Made by a program: the position numbers and the translations under genes. A stretch of DNA of 64,000 nt from Cavenderia fasciculata (Eukaryota > Evosea > Eumycetozoa > Acytosteliales > Cavenderiaceae), in the NCBI RefSeq assembly GCF_000203815.1, contig NW_004457735.1, forward strand, positions 496,001 to 560,000, read 5' to 3'. The notes under the pieces are model-generated. The model did no database searches. It was given only the letters and a program-made list of their open reading frames with translations, and was not told the DNA's origin. Shown one piece after another: positions 35,946 through 46,337 of this stretch. Position 1 is the first letter of the stretch; the number at the start of each line of letters is the position of its first letter.

Positions 35946-36840
35946 CTTTTGAGCTGACAAAAAAAAAAAATTAAAAGATAAAAAAAAAGATAATTATTAT
36001 AAATTAATAAGTTAATAAATAGATCATGAAAGATTTAATATTGCTTTATGTATTACTCGAGTTATAATTGATAATATTATCTCATATCATCGTAAATCAT
36101 TCAATAACCGTGTAATATATATATAAACCGTGTAATTCATTGGGTAGTTATCGTAGTATATATTTTATATCATCAAAAGTGGGTAGGTACGAGTACAAAC
36201 CAATTCCATGGACTGACTGACTGAATGGATACTACTACTACTATTTTTTACATGTATTTACCCACGGTTCACGTGTTTGATTTTGTAGTGTATAATTAGA
36301 TTCAAGCATCTTGGTATAACTCGCGATTGAGGATGGAATCCACAATCTATTCTTGGAACTGAACTGAGTTGTTATGAAATAATGAAATAATTAAATTATT
36401 TGTTGTATGAACACTAAATTATAAAATAATAATAAAAATGATGATTCTATTCTTTAGTCGATGGTTGTACCAATCATCATAGACATAATTTCATTGTCCA
36501 ATGAATATAAATAAAAATGAGTTAAAAGTTACCTTCTTGTCTGAATACCTTTCTTTTCGAACAAGAAGTAGGGAGCAGTGAGTGCCTTTCATAGTTAACT
36601 TTTCTTTTTTGATGTCTGAATCTATTATTATAATCCCAATATTTAATACACCTTTTATTACCTTTTATTACATTTTATAATTAAAAGGTATTGGAATGTG
36701 ATTGTTGTTGGTTGGTTGGTTGACTATTGACTATAGTGTTAACCAATAAAGAAAAGGTATTTAAACTCTAAAGAACATGTATATTACATCATTCATTAAT
36801 CTACAATATTATATATTATAAAGATAGAGATAATTCCATT
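35946..36840. other. 895-base spacer with a two-arm inverted repeat
   Basis: This spacer separates the protease gene from the hssA-like gene. Most of it is AT-rich. At 36524-36603 two nested inverted repeats can pair: AAAAGTTA (36524-36531) with TAACTTTT (36596-36603), and CTTCTTGT (36533-36540) with ACAAGAAG (36561-36568). The second is followed by a purine-rich arm (GGGAGCAGTGAGTG). This could fold as an RNA or act as a DNA site. No protein frame is supported. Confidence 0.4.
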
Positions 36841-37273
36841 ATGTTATTCAGTATGTATAATCATAATAATAATAAGATGCAATAATTACTAACTACTTTA
36901 CTTTCCTTCTTTCTTTTCTTTTCTTTTCTTTTCTTTTCTTTTCTTTTCTTTTCTTTTCATTCCGCCAGAATCATTAGCAAACTTGTCAAGTCCATCCAAG
37001 CAGTTTAGTGCATCAAGCTATACCACTACAGTAGCTGGTGGAGTATCTAGCCAATCTCAAAACAACTTGGCTTGGAGAGGAAGAGGAAGAGGAAGAGGAA
37101 ACAGAAATAACAACGGTACGGTTGTGTATTATAATATTATATAATATATATTTCTCCACCCAATCCAACTTTTGATACTAATCTATTATCTTTCTTTCTT
37201 TCTTTCAAATCCTTTTTCTTTTTCTTTTCTAGTTGATATTGACATTGATATTGATATTGATATCAACAACTAG
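36841..37273 (+). CDS. hssA/UPF0512-like mini-protein (65 aa)
   Basis: The exons are 36841-36850, 36969-37115 and 37233-37273, giving 65 residues. The very short first exon (MLFS), the Ser-rich start (KSLANLSSPSKQFSASSYTT), the NNLAW segment and the Asp/Ile end (VDIDIDIDIDINN) follow the dictyostelid hssA/UPF0512 mini-protein pattern. In that family an early intron, a Ser-rich head and a NLDID-type tail are common. The usual Gly/Cys-rich middle is replaced by an Arg-Gly run (RGRGRGRG). The function of the family is unknown; many members are developmentally expressed. The gene is too short to appear in a standard length-filtered search. Intron 1 holds a (TTTTC)n tract. Confidence 0.68.
36906..36959. 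repeat. (TTTTC)n microsatellite
   Basis: About ten copies of TTTTC (equivalently CTTTT) lie within intron 1 of the hssA-like gene and form an extended pyrimidine tract before the splice acceptor. Confidence 0.95.
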
Positions 37274-37689
37274 ATCGTCTTTTCCTTCATATCTTTTCAA
37301 AATGAGTATACCAGTCAATCCAAAACATTCTTCTTTGTTGTACTTTTACTTGTACAACAACAATTATATATAATTATATTCCATCACACATCAAAAGATA
37401 AATAAAAAATGATATTGTACATCTCTATCTATGTATCTATCTTTTTTAAGTGTTACAAAGAAAGAATTGAACAATAACACTGAAACTTTGAGAGAATTTC
37501 GTTTGTCTTGTGAAACCAAGAAGGAGGTGGTTTGTCAAAAATCTCTTTAATTTAATTTACAAACTCTACCGTATAGTCCTATTATTATTAATGTTGTCAT
37601 AGTTATTATTATTACTCTATTTATACATATTCAATATACATTACTATTACTATTTAAATAGTCTCTAACATACGTACACAAGAAAGAAA
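37274..37689. other. Spacer between hssA-like and CHMP2 genes
   Basis: AT-rich spacer of 416 bases with TATC runs near 37425 and ATT runs near 37580. No gene or clear structure is visible. Confidence 0.5.
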
Positions 37690-38449
37690 ATGAATTTCTT
37701 TAAAGGAGGAAACGATGAACAAGATACAAAGAGTAAATCAACAAAAGACGACGACGACTATTCATACAAGTATACTAACTAATCTACTACTACTATTTAG
37801 AGGGATTAAAAGAGAGTAAAAGAGATTTAAACAAATCACAAAGAGATTTGGATCGACAGATATTCCAATTAGATCAACAAGAAAAGAATGCGATTATACA
37901 GGCCAAGCAACTGGCCAAGAAAGGACAAGAACAAAACGCGAGAACCATAGCCAAGGAGGTTGTAAGAATAAGAGCACAAAAGGAGAAACTACGAGCAATG
38001 AAAACGACAATGTCGGCAGTCTCTACAAAGACCACCGTCATGAGCACAAACAATTCAATGATGAAAGCAATGGGTAATGCCTCCAAAGCAATGGCTGCTG
38101 CCAATAGTCAATACAACGTTGCTGAATTACAAAAGACAATGATGGAATTTCAAAAACAAGTTCATCATGCCGATGTTACAGATGAGTATGTAAACAGAGA
38201 GAGAGAGAGTCGATAGATTGGATATTTATTAACGTTTCTTTAATTCTTTATAGTATGTTACAAGATATGTTTGAAGATGATGAAGTCGATGAAGAAGCTG
38301 ATAGTGTATTAACAAAGATTGTCGATGAGATTTCATTGGATAACTATTCGAAAATGCCAGGTGTCAGTAGTGAAAGATTGGCATCTACTGAACGATCATC
38401 ATCTCGTGCTGAAGATGATGAGATTAATAAGATTTTACAAGGTTTATAA
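37690..38449 (+). CDS. chmp2: ESCRT-III subunit CHMP2 (Vps2-type), 207 aa
   Basis: The exons are 37690-37732, 37801-38185 and 38254-38449, in frame, 207 residues. The N-terminus MNFFKGG is followed by a basic helical hairpin (GLKESKRDLNKSQRDLDRQI). The core STKTTVMSTNNSMMKAMGNA and LQKTMMEFQKQ closely follow CHMP2B. The C-terminus has acidic helices (MFEDDEVDEEADSVLTKIVD) and a final DDEINKILQGL, which fits a MIM1-type helix bound by the Vps4 MIT domain. CHMP2 polymerises with CHMP3/CHMP4 on endosomes, at the midbody and at membrane wounds, and recruits Vps4. The length matches the family. The first exon was placed by the AAG-A|GTAAAT donor. Confidence 0.9.
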
Positions 38450-38634
38450 TAATTAAAAATTGGGTATATATAGGGCAAAATGGAAATGTAGATAAAGAAG
38501 AAGAAGTAATAAACCAACCTACAACAAATGTAATGTATTTGTAAATAATAATAATAATTTTTTCAAAACAAAACCAACAAACATAATGGAGATATGAATG
38601 AAATGGTATGGACATACTGGTATTTATTTTTTAA

Positions 38635-39167
38635 TTAATTTGGTGATACATTAATTTGAAATTTTGGAATATAGAGACATGGATCAGACCAAGAATAATT
38701 GGTTGAATAGTTTTGTTGGAATGATGGAGATACAATGTTTGTTTGAGAATTGCAGCCATCTGTTTGTAGACATTGAAGTTTTCCAGTGTAATACGATCCT
38801 TGACCAAAATACAAACTAAATGATACCGATTGATCACATAGAGAATAGAGACAATTCAATCCACATTCAACACCATATTTGTAGTTTAGTAGTTTGAATC
38901 CGATACTACCACTGGTTTGTATTGTGTATTGAGCTGGATATGTATAGGGATCAGAAGAGATTGTATACTCATCTTGACTCCATAAAACAATGACACCGCT
39001 ATTATATGAAAAATTAATTTCATAACATCTTGCAACAGTGATAATTACAACAATCAAAAATAAAATTGATTGGATAATACTATTATATTCTTTTTAAAAA
39101 AAAGAAAAGAAATAGTTTAGAAAAGAGATAAATAAATAATTATTAGAGATAATTGATACAAACTCAT
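38635..39167 (-). CDS. Small secreted Cys-containing protein (152 aa)
   Basis: The start is in a 4-base exon (39167-39164, ATG plus one base) joined to 39089-38635. The joined N-terminus MKYNSIIQSILFLIVVIITV is a good signal peptide and gives 152 residues; without this splice the frame has no ATG. The mature chain holds about seven Cys (VECGLNCLYSLC, then LQCLQTDGC, then DPCLYIP) and many aromatic residues, which suits a disulfide-bonded extracellular protein. I do not recognise the family. The intron donor is GTTTGT, less usual than GTATGT. Confidence 0.65.
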
Positions 39168-39474
39168 TTTTATAAATAATAATAAAGATGATGGAGACAA
39201 GACCTTTGTCTTTGATGGTGATGATGAAGACCAGCTAAAAAAAATATCAAGATTGTCCAAAAGATATTTTTTCCATTTCCGGTATTTGAGACTTTTAAAT
39301 ATATCCAGATTATTATTATTATTATTATTATTTAGCCGACAATTAATATATTATTATTATTATTATACTAGTTAAATATATCTGTGAAATGTATATTATA
39401 TTTATATTTAATATTCTACCAAAACATCTTATCCTTTTGGCAGTTGATGACTGTTGTAAAATTAATGATTGGGA
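39168..39474. other. Short spacer upstream of the small secreted protein gene
   Basis: AT-rich spacer of 307 bases between the secreted-protein start and the 3' end of the PP2C gene, with two (ATT)n runs near 39310-39360. Nothing else is visible. Confidence 0.5.
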
Positions 39475-40481
39475 TTACTTTTTCTTTCCTCTTTTTGCTT
39501 TTGGTTTGCTTTGCTTTTTAGTTGTTTCTGTTGTAGTAGTTGTTGTTGATAAAGATGCTGGAGGAGTACAAGGAAGAGGTGAAGATGGTGAAAGTAAATG
39601 TTCGTGATCCTTTTGAGGATGATCATGAATAGTAGGAGAATCAGATTGAAATTGATAGCAAGAGATGGTTACATTATCACTTGCTTTACCAGCTGCCCGT
39701 ACTGCAATACGACAAAGCTCAGCCGACATTTTTTGTGGATGATTTGAAGAGGATGAAGAGCTGATGAGATTGGGAAGTGTTTGGTAGTTGACGGCATTGG
39801 TCAACCCGTCAGACGCAACAATGAGATAGTCACCATTATGCAGTGTGGCAGTGGCAAACGAGGGGATAGCCGACACCCCATACCTGCTCAATATATAGTG
39901 ACCGAGTGATCGCGACGTGTTGAGTGCCAACCGCTTGCGCACAAGCTCTTCCTCGGTGAAATCATTTTGCTTTGGTACTATACGCCAACTATTATACTTG
40001 AATGTCAGTCTGCCTGTACACTTTTCGATTCTATCACGCTCCTCTGCCATCTCTGGTCGATGATCGTGTGTCAGTGCTTCAACCTGATCCCAAAAACTAG
40101 CTTGTTCGTTGTATCGTACAATCAACGCCATCGAATCACCCGACCAACCCACCATACACTTTCCAGTCGTTTCGTCCACCACTGCCACCGTCGCAGTCGT
40201 TCCATTATCAATACCATTCACTTGTCCATACTCTATTAATTTCTTATTAGCCATTTCAAAAGAATCTATTATACATTTTTGTAATCCTAAAAAAACAAAT
40301 CAAAATAAATTAATAATTGGAAATATATTATTATATTCATATTTACAACATACCATTGTCATCTTGTTTAGTATTATTATTATTTAAATTTAAATGAAGG
40401 TAATTTGAAATAATACTCTTTGCCATGACAGACACTACTTCACCTTTATCTCCATGTCCATCCAACACTCCAAATATACGT

Positions 40482-40513
<32 letters not shown>

Positions 40514-41800
40514 TTTGTTTTTGTTATTATTATTATTTTGACCATTATTGATGATTTGTTTATGAAATGCACAATCTTGATTCTCTGGTCTTGCACCTAA
40601 TAATGAAGTAGATCCAAATGATTTAGGTTGTTTTTTTGTTGCTGCTGCTTTCTTGTTCAATTTCGCTTGCAAAATAAGTTTGTTTACAATCCTTACAGCC
40701 TTTTCATCGGCTTCATCGTCATCACTACTATTATTAAAATCTTCATCTGAATCATCATCATCCTCCACCTCTTCAGTGGATGGGAAATCAATATCCAAAT
40801 CACTATCATCAAATGATTCATTCTTGAAATTGACACTATAACTCTTTTGTTCCACCAATCCACCATTCTTTTGATCCATAGTAGTATTAGTTGTAGCACA
40901 ACTATCAACATCTTTCATTTCAAGATCATTGTCTTGTTGTTGTTCTGTCACCGCAGACCGGTTGAGATGACTATACATTAACAATTGTCTTTTACGTATA
41001 TAATCATCATCGTCCTCATCGTCATCATCATCATCATCGCTACTCTCTGAGAGTAATGGAGATCTTTTTTGTTTCTTGTTGTTGAGAGGTTTTGATTTAG
41101 GGGTAGTAATGCCAGATACAATCGGTGTAGTAGTAGTCGCCGTAGTAGTCGTTGTTGTGGTTGCCAATCTAGATGAAACCGTTGATGATCTAGTCTTTTT
41201 AGCAACAACCGTTGGTATTGTCTTTGTTATCTTTTTCTTGATCTCTTTTGTTGTTGTTGTTGTTGTAGCGGGAGCAGCTGCAATAGTAGTGTCATTCTTT
41301 GACGCAATAGTTGATAACTTTTTCGGTGACACTATTGCTCTGATTGTTGTTGTCTTTGTTGGAGGTTTCTTCTTGACCGTTGTACTCTTCTTCTTCTTTT
41401 TACTTGTTATCGATGCAGCGTTATTATTATTGGCCATTGTATTTGTATTTATATTTGTATTTGTATTTGTATTTATAGATTGATCAGCAGCACCAAAGGT
41501 TCTATCTTCTTCTTTTTCGTCGTCTGCTTCGTCACTACTGCTACTTTGTGACAACAATATATCTACTAGTTCTTCCTCTTCCTCAAAGTCTTGTTGAATA
41601 TTATTATTATTATTATTATCTGTATTTTCTTGTTGAAACTTTAAAAAGATTGTCATTCGGTTTGATGAATTATTATTATTCAAACAAGACTTTGTGTCGT
41701 CGCCGGAAGAGGCAGCAGTCATTTTCTTCATTGTCGTCATGGTAGCAGTACTATTAATAGTTTGAATAATCTCTCGATTAATATCCGTCCAACAATACAT
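39475..41800 (-). CDS. PP2C-family Ser/Thr phosphatase with long low-complexity N-terminus (752 aa)
   Basis: The exons are 41800-40354 and 40286-39475 (GTATGT donor, in-frame join), giving 752 residues. The first 390 residues are Thr/Ser/Lys/Asp/Asn-rich low complexity with acidic tracts and are probably disordered. The PPM/PP2C domain (about 395-690) shows the expected motifs in order: LLGARPENQD, FGVLDGHGDKG (metal-binding Asp and Gly), NGTTATVAVV, GWSGDS, IPSFATATLHNGDYLIVASD and SDNVTISCYQF. These metal-dependent enzymes dephosphorylate Ser/Thr. The C-terminal tail ends KPKAKRGKKK, a possible nuclear localisation signal. Residues for both metal sites appear present. Confidence 0.92.
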
Positions 41801-42612
41801 ATGTTACAATTATTCTATCTATCTCTCTATTCTATCTCTATTCTATTTATTTATATCTATCTATAAACCAAGATACATAAATAAATATATAAACACAAAT
41901 ATTAATAATAATTAACAAAAAATATTATTATTTGATTGTCTTCTCTCTTTTTTGCAACTATTATTACTACTACTATCTATCTATCTATCTATCTCGATAA
42001 TTGATTTTAAAATCAAAAAAAGTATTTAGTGCAATACTTGAGTTCTGCCAAACCAAACAAACAGGTAAAATCATCTTTTTCTTGGAATTTGGCAGATGGA
42101 GCATCTGTTGTTCAGTCGTTGATTCATTCTGCTAGCCCATTAATTAAATAATCAGCAGAGAGAGTAGTGGATGACTTACACTCGCACTATTTATGGGTAG
42201 ACCACACTCGATAAGCGAGGAGGAGGAACTGCAGCAGATTCATTCTGCTGAAGGGTCGCCTGACTGTCATCTGATTAGAAGGTACGGTACCCCCATTAAT
42301 TATGTTATTAAAAATAAATATAATACTGGGTGGTTCAAACAACCTCACTTTCTTTCACAAACACATAAACACACCTCCGAATCAATCATGTGAGAGGGAG
42401 GGGGGTAGCTCTCTCTCTCTCTCTCTCTCTCTTCTTCTTTGTTTATAGAAATAATAATAATAATAATACATCTATCTCTCAAGTTTGTTGAAATTTAAAA
42501 CAGATACAACCAGCAATATATATATATACTTCCTCATCCTCATCCTCCTCCCATGACTTGAACAAGTACTACCACTACACTCTTTCAATCAATCAATCAA
42601 ATATCGATCATT
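41801..42612. other. Hairpin-rich divergent spacer; candidate structured RNA locus
   Basis: This is an 812-base spacer between the PP2C gene and a transporter gene. Between 42001 and 42291 it contains a dense series of inverted repeats: TTGATTTTAAAATCAA (42001-42016); AAGTATT/AATACTT (42020-42039); TCTGCCAAA/TTTGGCAGA (42044-42096); CAGATG/CATCTG (42093-42107); TCTGCT/AGCAGA (42128-42159); CTCG/CGAG (42207-42219); CAGCAGA/TCTGCTG (42232-42250); and GGTAC/GTACC (42281-42291). GATTCATTCTGCT occurs twice. No open frame of note exists. Confidence 0.45.
42409..42432. repeat. (CT)n microsatellite
   Basis: Twelve CT dinucleotides follow a G-rich stretch (GGGAGGGGGG) upstream of the transporter gene. 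Confidence 0.95.
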
Positions 42613-44012
42613 ATGATTAATATTGATACTCATGGTGATACCTTTGACAACAACAACAACAACAAGAACCAACAAGACCTTTATCCTCCCTCCCACCTAT
42701 CATCATATACGACAACAACCTTTATCAACAACAGGACAAATCAAAGTCGAACCAGCAATAGTATTGATACTGATATAGATTTAGATATAGACTGTTTGGT
42801 TAATATGAAAGATAAACCAGATGTAGCTGGTGCAATGGCCGAAGAGAGAAAAGGTGATGGTTCAAAATCATCGTCATTGGTAGAAAAGGATAAAGACAAA
42901 GACAAAGACAAGGATAATACAAAGAGTTTGGATGATTCTAATAATAATAATAATGGTCAAGATATAGATGATATAAAGATTCATTCATATATATTACATA
43001 TACCACAATTGAAATCATGGTATAATAAGATTATCAATATCTGTTCATCGAGTAGGACAAAACCTATAGTGGCTGTTGTTTTATATGGAACCGTCAGTCT
43101 ATGTCAAACTATATTTAACAAAAAGGTGATGAGCACCTTTAGATTTGATGCACCCAACATTATGTTGTTTTGTCAAATGTTACTATCTCTATTTGTATTG
43201 CAAACATTAAAATATACAAATACCATCAAATTGGATACGACTTTAAATATTAATATTATTAAAAAAGTATGGATGAACAAAAAAAAAAACGGAAAAAGGA
43301 GTGTATTGGATAAATATTAATATTAGTTAATTTAAATTTATAGTTGATGCCATTATCAATATGTTATGTATTAAATGTATTATTGGGATTAGATTCAATG
43401 AAATCATTAAATATTCCAATGTATAGTGCATTAAAGAGATTGGTGGCAGTGGTGATACTGCTGATGGAATATTTTATACTTGGTAAAACATCGCCACCCA
43501 AGATTATCATGTCGGTGTTTGTAATGGTGATTGGAGCGATTGTGGCGGGTTTATCAGACCTCACTTTTAATGCAGTTGGGTATTCACTGGTACTACTCAG
43601 TTGTTTTTTCCAGGCATCTTATTTGGTGTATGTTAAAAAGACGGCACGTGATCTATCCATGTTTGACATGCTCTACTATAATAGTGCACTGTCACTCCCG
43701 TTTGTAGCGGTATTGATGCTACTCAAGCAAGAGATCACCTATGTTGTCACATACGAGTATTTGTACGATCGATCATTTCAATCTTACTTTGTACTCTCCG
43801 TGGTCATTGGCTTCCTACTCAACTTTTGTATCTTTTTTTGTACTTCTGTCAACTCGCCACTGACCACCTCGATCACTGGACAAGTCAAAAACATCGCTTC
43901 TACCATCCTCGGTACCATCATCTTTAACGATCTCGTCATCCATCCTTACAATGTCCTCGGATTAGTAATCAATATGATTGGTAGTATTTGGTATTCTCTT
44001 TTAAAGTTATAA
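42613..44012 (+). CDS. SLC35-type nucleotide-sugar / triose-phosphate transporter (440 aa)
   Basis: The exons are 42613-43266 and 43344-44012 (GTATGG donor, phase 0), giving 440 residues. About 130 hydrophilic N-terminal residues (Asn- and Lys/Asp-repeat rich) precede about ten membrane helices. Landmarks are VVLYGTVSLCQTIFNKKVMS, LPLSICYVLNVL-like LMPLSICYVLNVLLGLDSMK, IPMYSALKRLVAVVILLMEY and PLTTSITGQVKNIASTILGT, the pattern of SLC35D-type UDP-sugar transporters. These antiporters bring nucleotide sugars into the Golgi or ER lumen in exchange for the nucleoside monophosphate. The exact sugar cannot be told from sequence. Confidence 0.88.
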
Positions 44013-44883
44013 CCCTAACACAAACACCCCTATATATACACACACAACACACACAGATACATTTATATACAATCCATAAACCAACAGAATAACATAAATC
44101 AAATAAAACAAACAGATAATAAACAAACAGATAATAATGTATACATTATGATCGGGCGATAATTTCTGAATGGTGGACAAGTTAAGTGAAGTTCACCTCG
44201 ACACACGATTGTAATGAAAATTCATTTTAATTTTTTTAATTTTCTTTTTTTTTTTCGGTTTCTCTCTCTCGCTCAGTCTGTTGAAAAAGTTTAGAATCAT
44301 TTTGAAAGCTTTGTACATCAACAAGAATTGCTTCGAAGTATACAAATGGATCGCTGTTGAAAGCGATAGTGTGAACGTCGGTGCACACACGATCCAGCAT
44401 ACCATCCCAAACCACTGCAACCTCTGTAACAGCTGCTTGGCAGAGAAAGAGAAGAACGACGTCGACGGCCAAGTTGTGGTGGGGTATCAGTTGGACGCAC
44501 CGAGCACATCAATATTCTCACTTTGGGGAAAGTCCCCGGACCCTAGGATAGAAAGTATCGCCTGTCAAAAGGTACGAACGGACCAACGTGTAGACCTGGC
44601 TGAGAAGACATCCCTGATCGGTTTGTTGGAGCTCCTGCACAGTCTGATTCCTCTGGTCGAAGCTTAGGTAGATGCAATTAGTATCATCCACTCGATGGTA
44701 TACGACCTTAATGGGGCTCACTCCTTGATGTACCAACCCCAACTCCCCAATCTCCCCAACTCCCCTCAAATAAACTCCCAAACCCCTTTTAACAAAACAA
44801 AACAATCATTGTCTTTACTTATTCTTATTCTTTGTATTACATAATATATTATTTATTTGTTTATTTATTTATTTATTTAGAGT
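44013..44883. other. Spacer with atypical, GC-richer 600-base block
   Basis: The block from about 44150 to 44770 is visibly richer in G and C than its surroundings. The plus strand is open for about 128 codons up to 44667 (no ATG start), with C/G-ending codons and CNLCNSC. The minus strand is open at 44518-44805 and at 44236-44472 with equally coding-like content. Neither gives a protein I know. Downstream of it the plus strand has four C4 runs (44737-44765). It may be an ncRNA, a decayed gene or transferred DNA. Confidence 0.4.
44737..44765 (-). other. Perfect G-quadruplex motif
   Basis: On the minus strand four GGGG runs (complement of 44737-44740, 44745-44748, 44754-44757 and 44762-44765) are separated by loops of 4, 5 and 4 bases. 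This meets the strict four-tetrad G4 pattern and is striking in such AT-rich DNA. Confidence 0.9.
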
Positions 44884-45429
44884 TTACCAAGCATTGGCTA
44901 AATTGGCACTATCACATTTACAAGGTGGATCGGTTGGATTGATTTGTAGTCGAGTATGGATAGCATCGCAGAAAGGGACGGATGCAGTGTACCGACAACC
45001 GCATAGTAACCAGAGAGTCTGTTCCTTTTCAACTTTGAAAGGGATAGGTTCGAAATCAGTGTCTTTACAAGACAGCTGATCACAGAATGGTTGGCGGTCT
45101 TTGGTTAAACCACAAGTACAATAATGATAGGTAACATCTTTTTGTAGACCACGTACAGTGTATGGTCCGTACATTGGTATCTTTCTAGGAACCAATTTAC
45201 TACGATTACATTTTGAACAATTAGAGGTAGATTGTGACTTGTTGTTATTTACTGTGTTGCTAGCATCATCTTTGTTGTGTGTACTACTATCATCATCACA
45301 TTTACATGATTCTCTAGGTTGTTTATCATCTTGTTTATCTTTTTCCTCCTCTTCTTCTTCTATAACAACTTTCTTTTTAAAGTCATTTTCTATATCATCT
45401 GTAGTTACTGTGGTTGTTTCTTTATTCAT
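44884..45429 (-). CDS. CDGSH iron-sulfur domain protein with two motifs (181 aa)
   Basis: This is a single-exon frame from the ATG at 45429. The first 85 residues are acidic and Asn-rich. The remainder holds two CDGSH-type motifs: CTCGLTKDRQPFCDQLSC (about residues 115-132) and CGCRYTASVPFCDAIH (about 153-168). The second has the full 3Cys-1His ligand set for a 2Fe-2S cluster. In the first the usual His position is occupied by Ser or a neighbour. Twin-motif proteins of this kind resemble CISD3/MiNT, a mitochondrial matrix protein in iron and redox balance. No clear targeting peptide is visible, so the location is uncertain. The short CKC end may add ligands. Confidence 0.85.
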   Translation of the reverse strand: MNKETTTVTTDDIENDFKKKVVIEEEEEEKDKQDDKQPRESCKCDDDSSTHNKDDASNTVNNNKSQSTSNCSKCNRSKLVPRKIPMYGPYTVRGLQKDVTYHYCTCGLTKDRQPFCDQLSCKDTDFEPIPFKVEKEQTLWLLCGCRYTASVPFCDAIHTRLQINPTDPPCKCDSANLANAW

Positions 45430-46337
45430 CTCTATCTCTCATTTGTTACTTATGCTATTATAGTTGAATGAATGAATGAATGAATGCGTACATAAACTAA
45501 ATAGATAGAAGAATAAATAGAGAGAAAGGTAATTATATGACACATGACATCCCGATGAACAACAACGTCCTTTAATTAAATTAAATTAAAATATTTGATT
45601 TTGTGTTCGGTAGGTAGATAGACAAACAAACACATGCATTACGGGTGGGAGTATCGCATGCACCACCCCCTTTAGTTGACATTCATCTACTCTTAGATTT
45701 AATATATATATATATATTCAAAGGTAATGGGTTGTTGTTGTTTATGTAGATAGTATGGTATAGCATAGAATAGTAGTCTTATGTTGATTTGTTTGTTTGT
45801 TTGTTTGCTTGCTGACAACTAATTGTGATGAGTTGTTTCTCTCTTAATCAAGAGAAGATTCTCTCCTTTGGTTAGGGTAACATGGTGACTATTACCAAAT
45901 TTGTAGTAAAGTGAGAGAGAGAGATTCTTGATCAAATTCAAAGAAGAACATTCAACAATGAAAAATGACTGTACTGTAATAAATAATAATAATAATAGTA
46001 TTGATTGTTGTCCATCTTCGTAATGATTATTCTACAAACTTGATCTGCGATGTATTCGATTTTAAAATGCTTTTTTTTTATAGTCTTTTGCTTGTTTTCA
46101 GTGGTTTTATCTCATTTCATTGTTTGTCTACCCAAGTTTCAAGTATCTCTTATTATAAACATAAACAAATCACAAGACAAAGAAAGAGAGATAGAGATAG
46201 AGAGAAAGAGAAAGAGAGAAAGAGGTCAATTGATAGCTAATATTTTTAATTAAATTCATTAGTCTATATATATCAACCACAAGACAAGCAAATTAACTAA
46301 GTATATAAGTCATTTATATATATATAATCTATATATA
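45430..46337. other. 908-base divergent spacer between CDGSH and VIT-type genes
   Basis: The spacer separates two genes linked to iron that point away from each other. It contains (GAAT)n near 45470, a TATA run near 45705-45718, (GTTT)n near 45795 and a purine tract (AGAGATAGAGATAG, about 46185-46225). A frame at 46001-46240 on the plus strand has a hydrophobic stretch but no supporting context, so I do not call it. Confidence 0.4.

Noticed and set aside
41076-41483. Hydrophobic plus-strand frame opposite the PP2C N-terminus
   Set aside because: It arises from Thr/Lys-rich codons read in reverse; no start context or splice support.
46001-46253. Two overlapping plus-strand frames with a hydrophobic stretch before the VIT-type gene
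   Set aside because: They end in a low-complexity AGAGAT/GAAAGA repeat and have no conserved feature.
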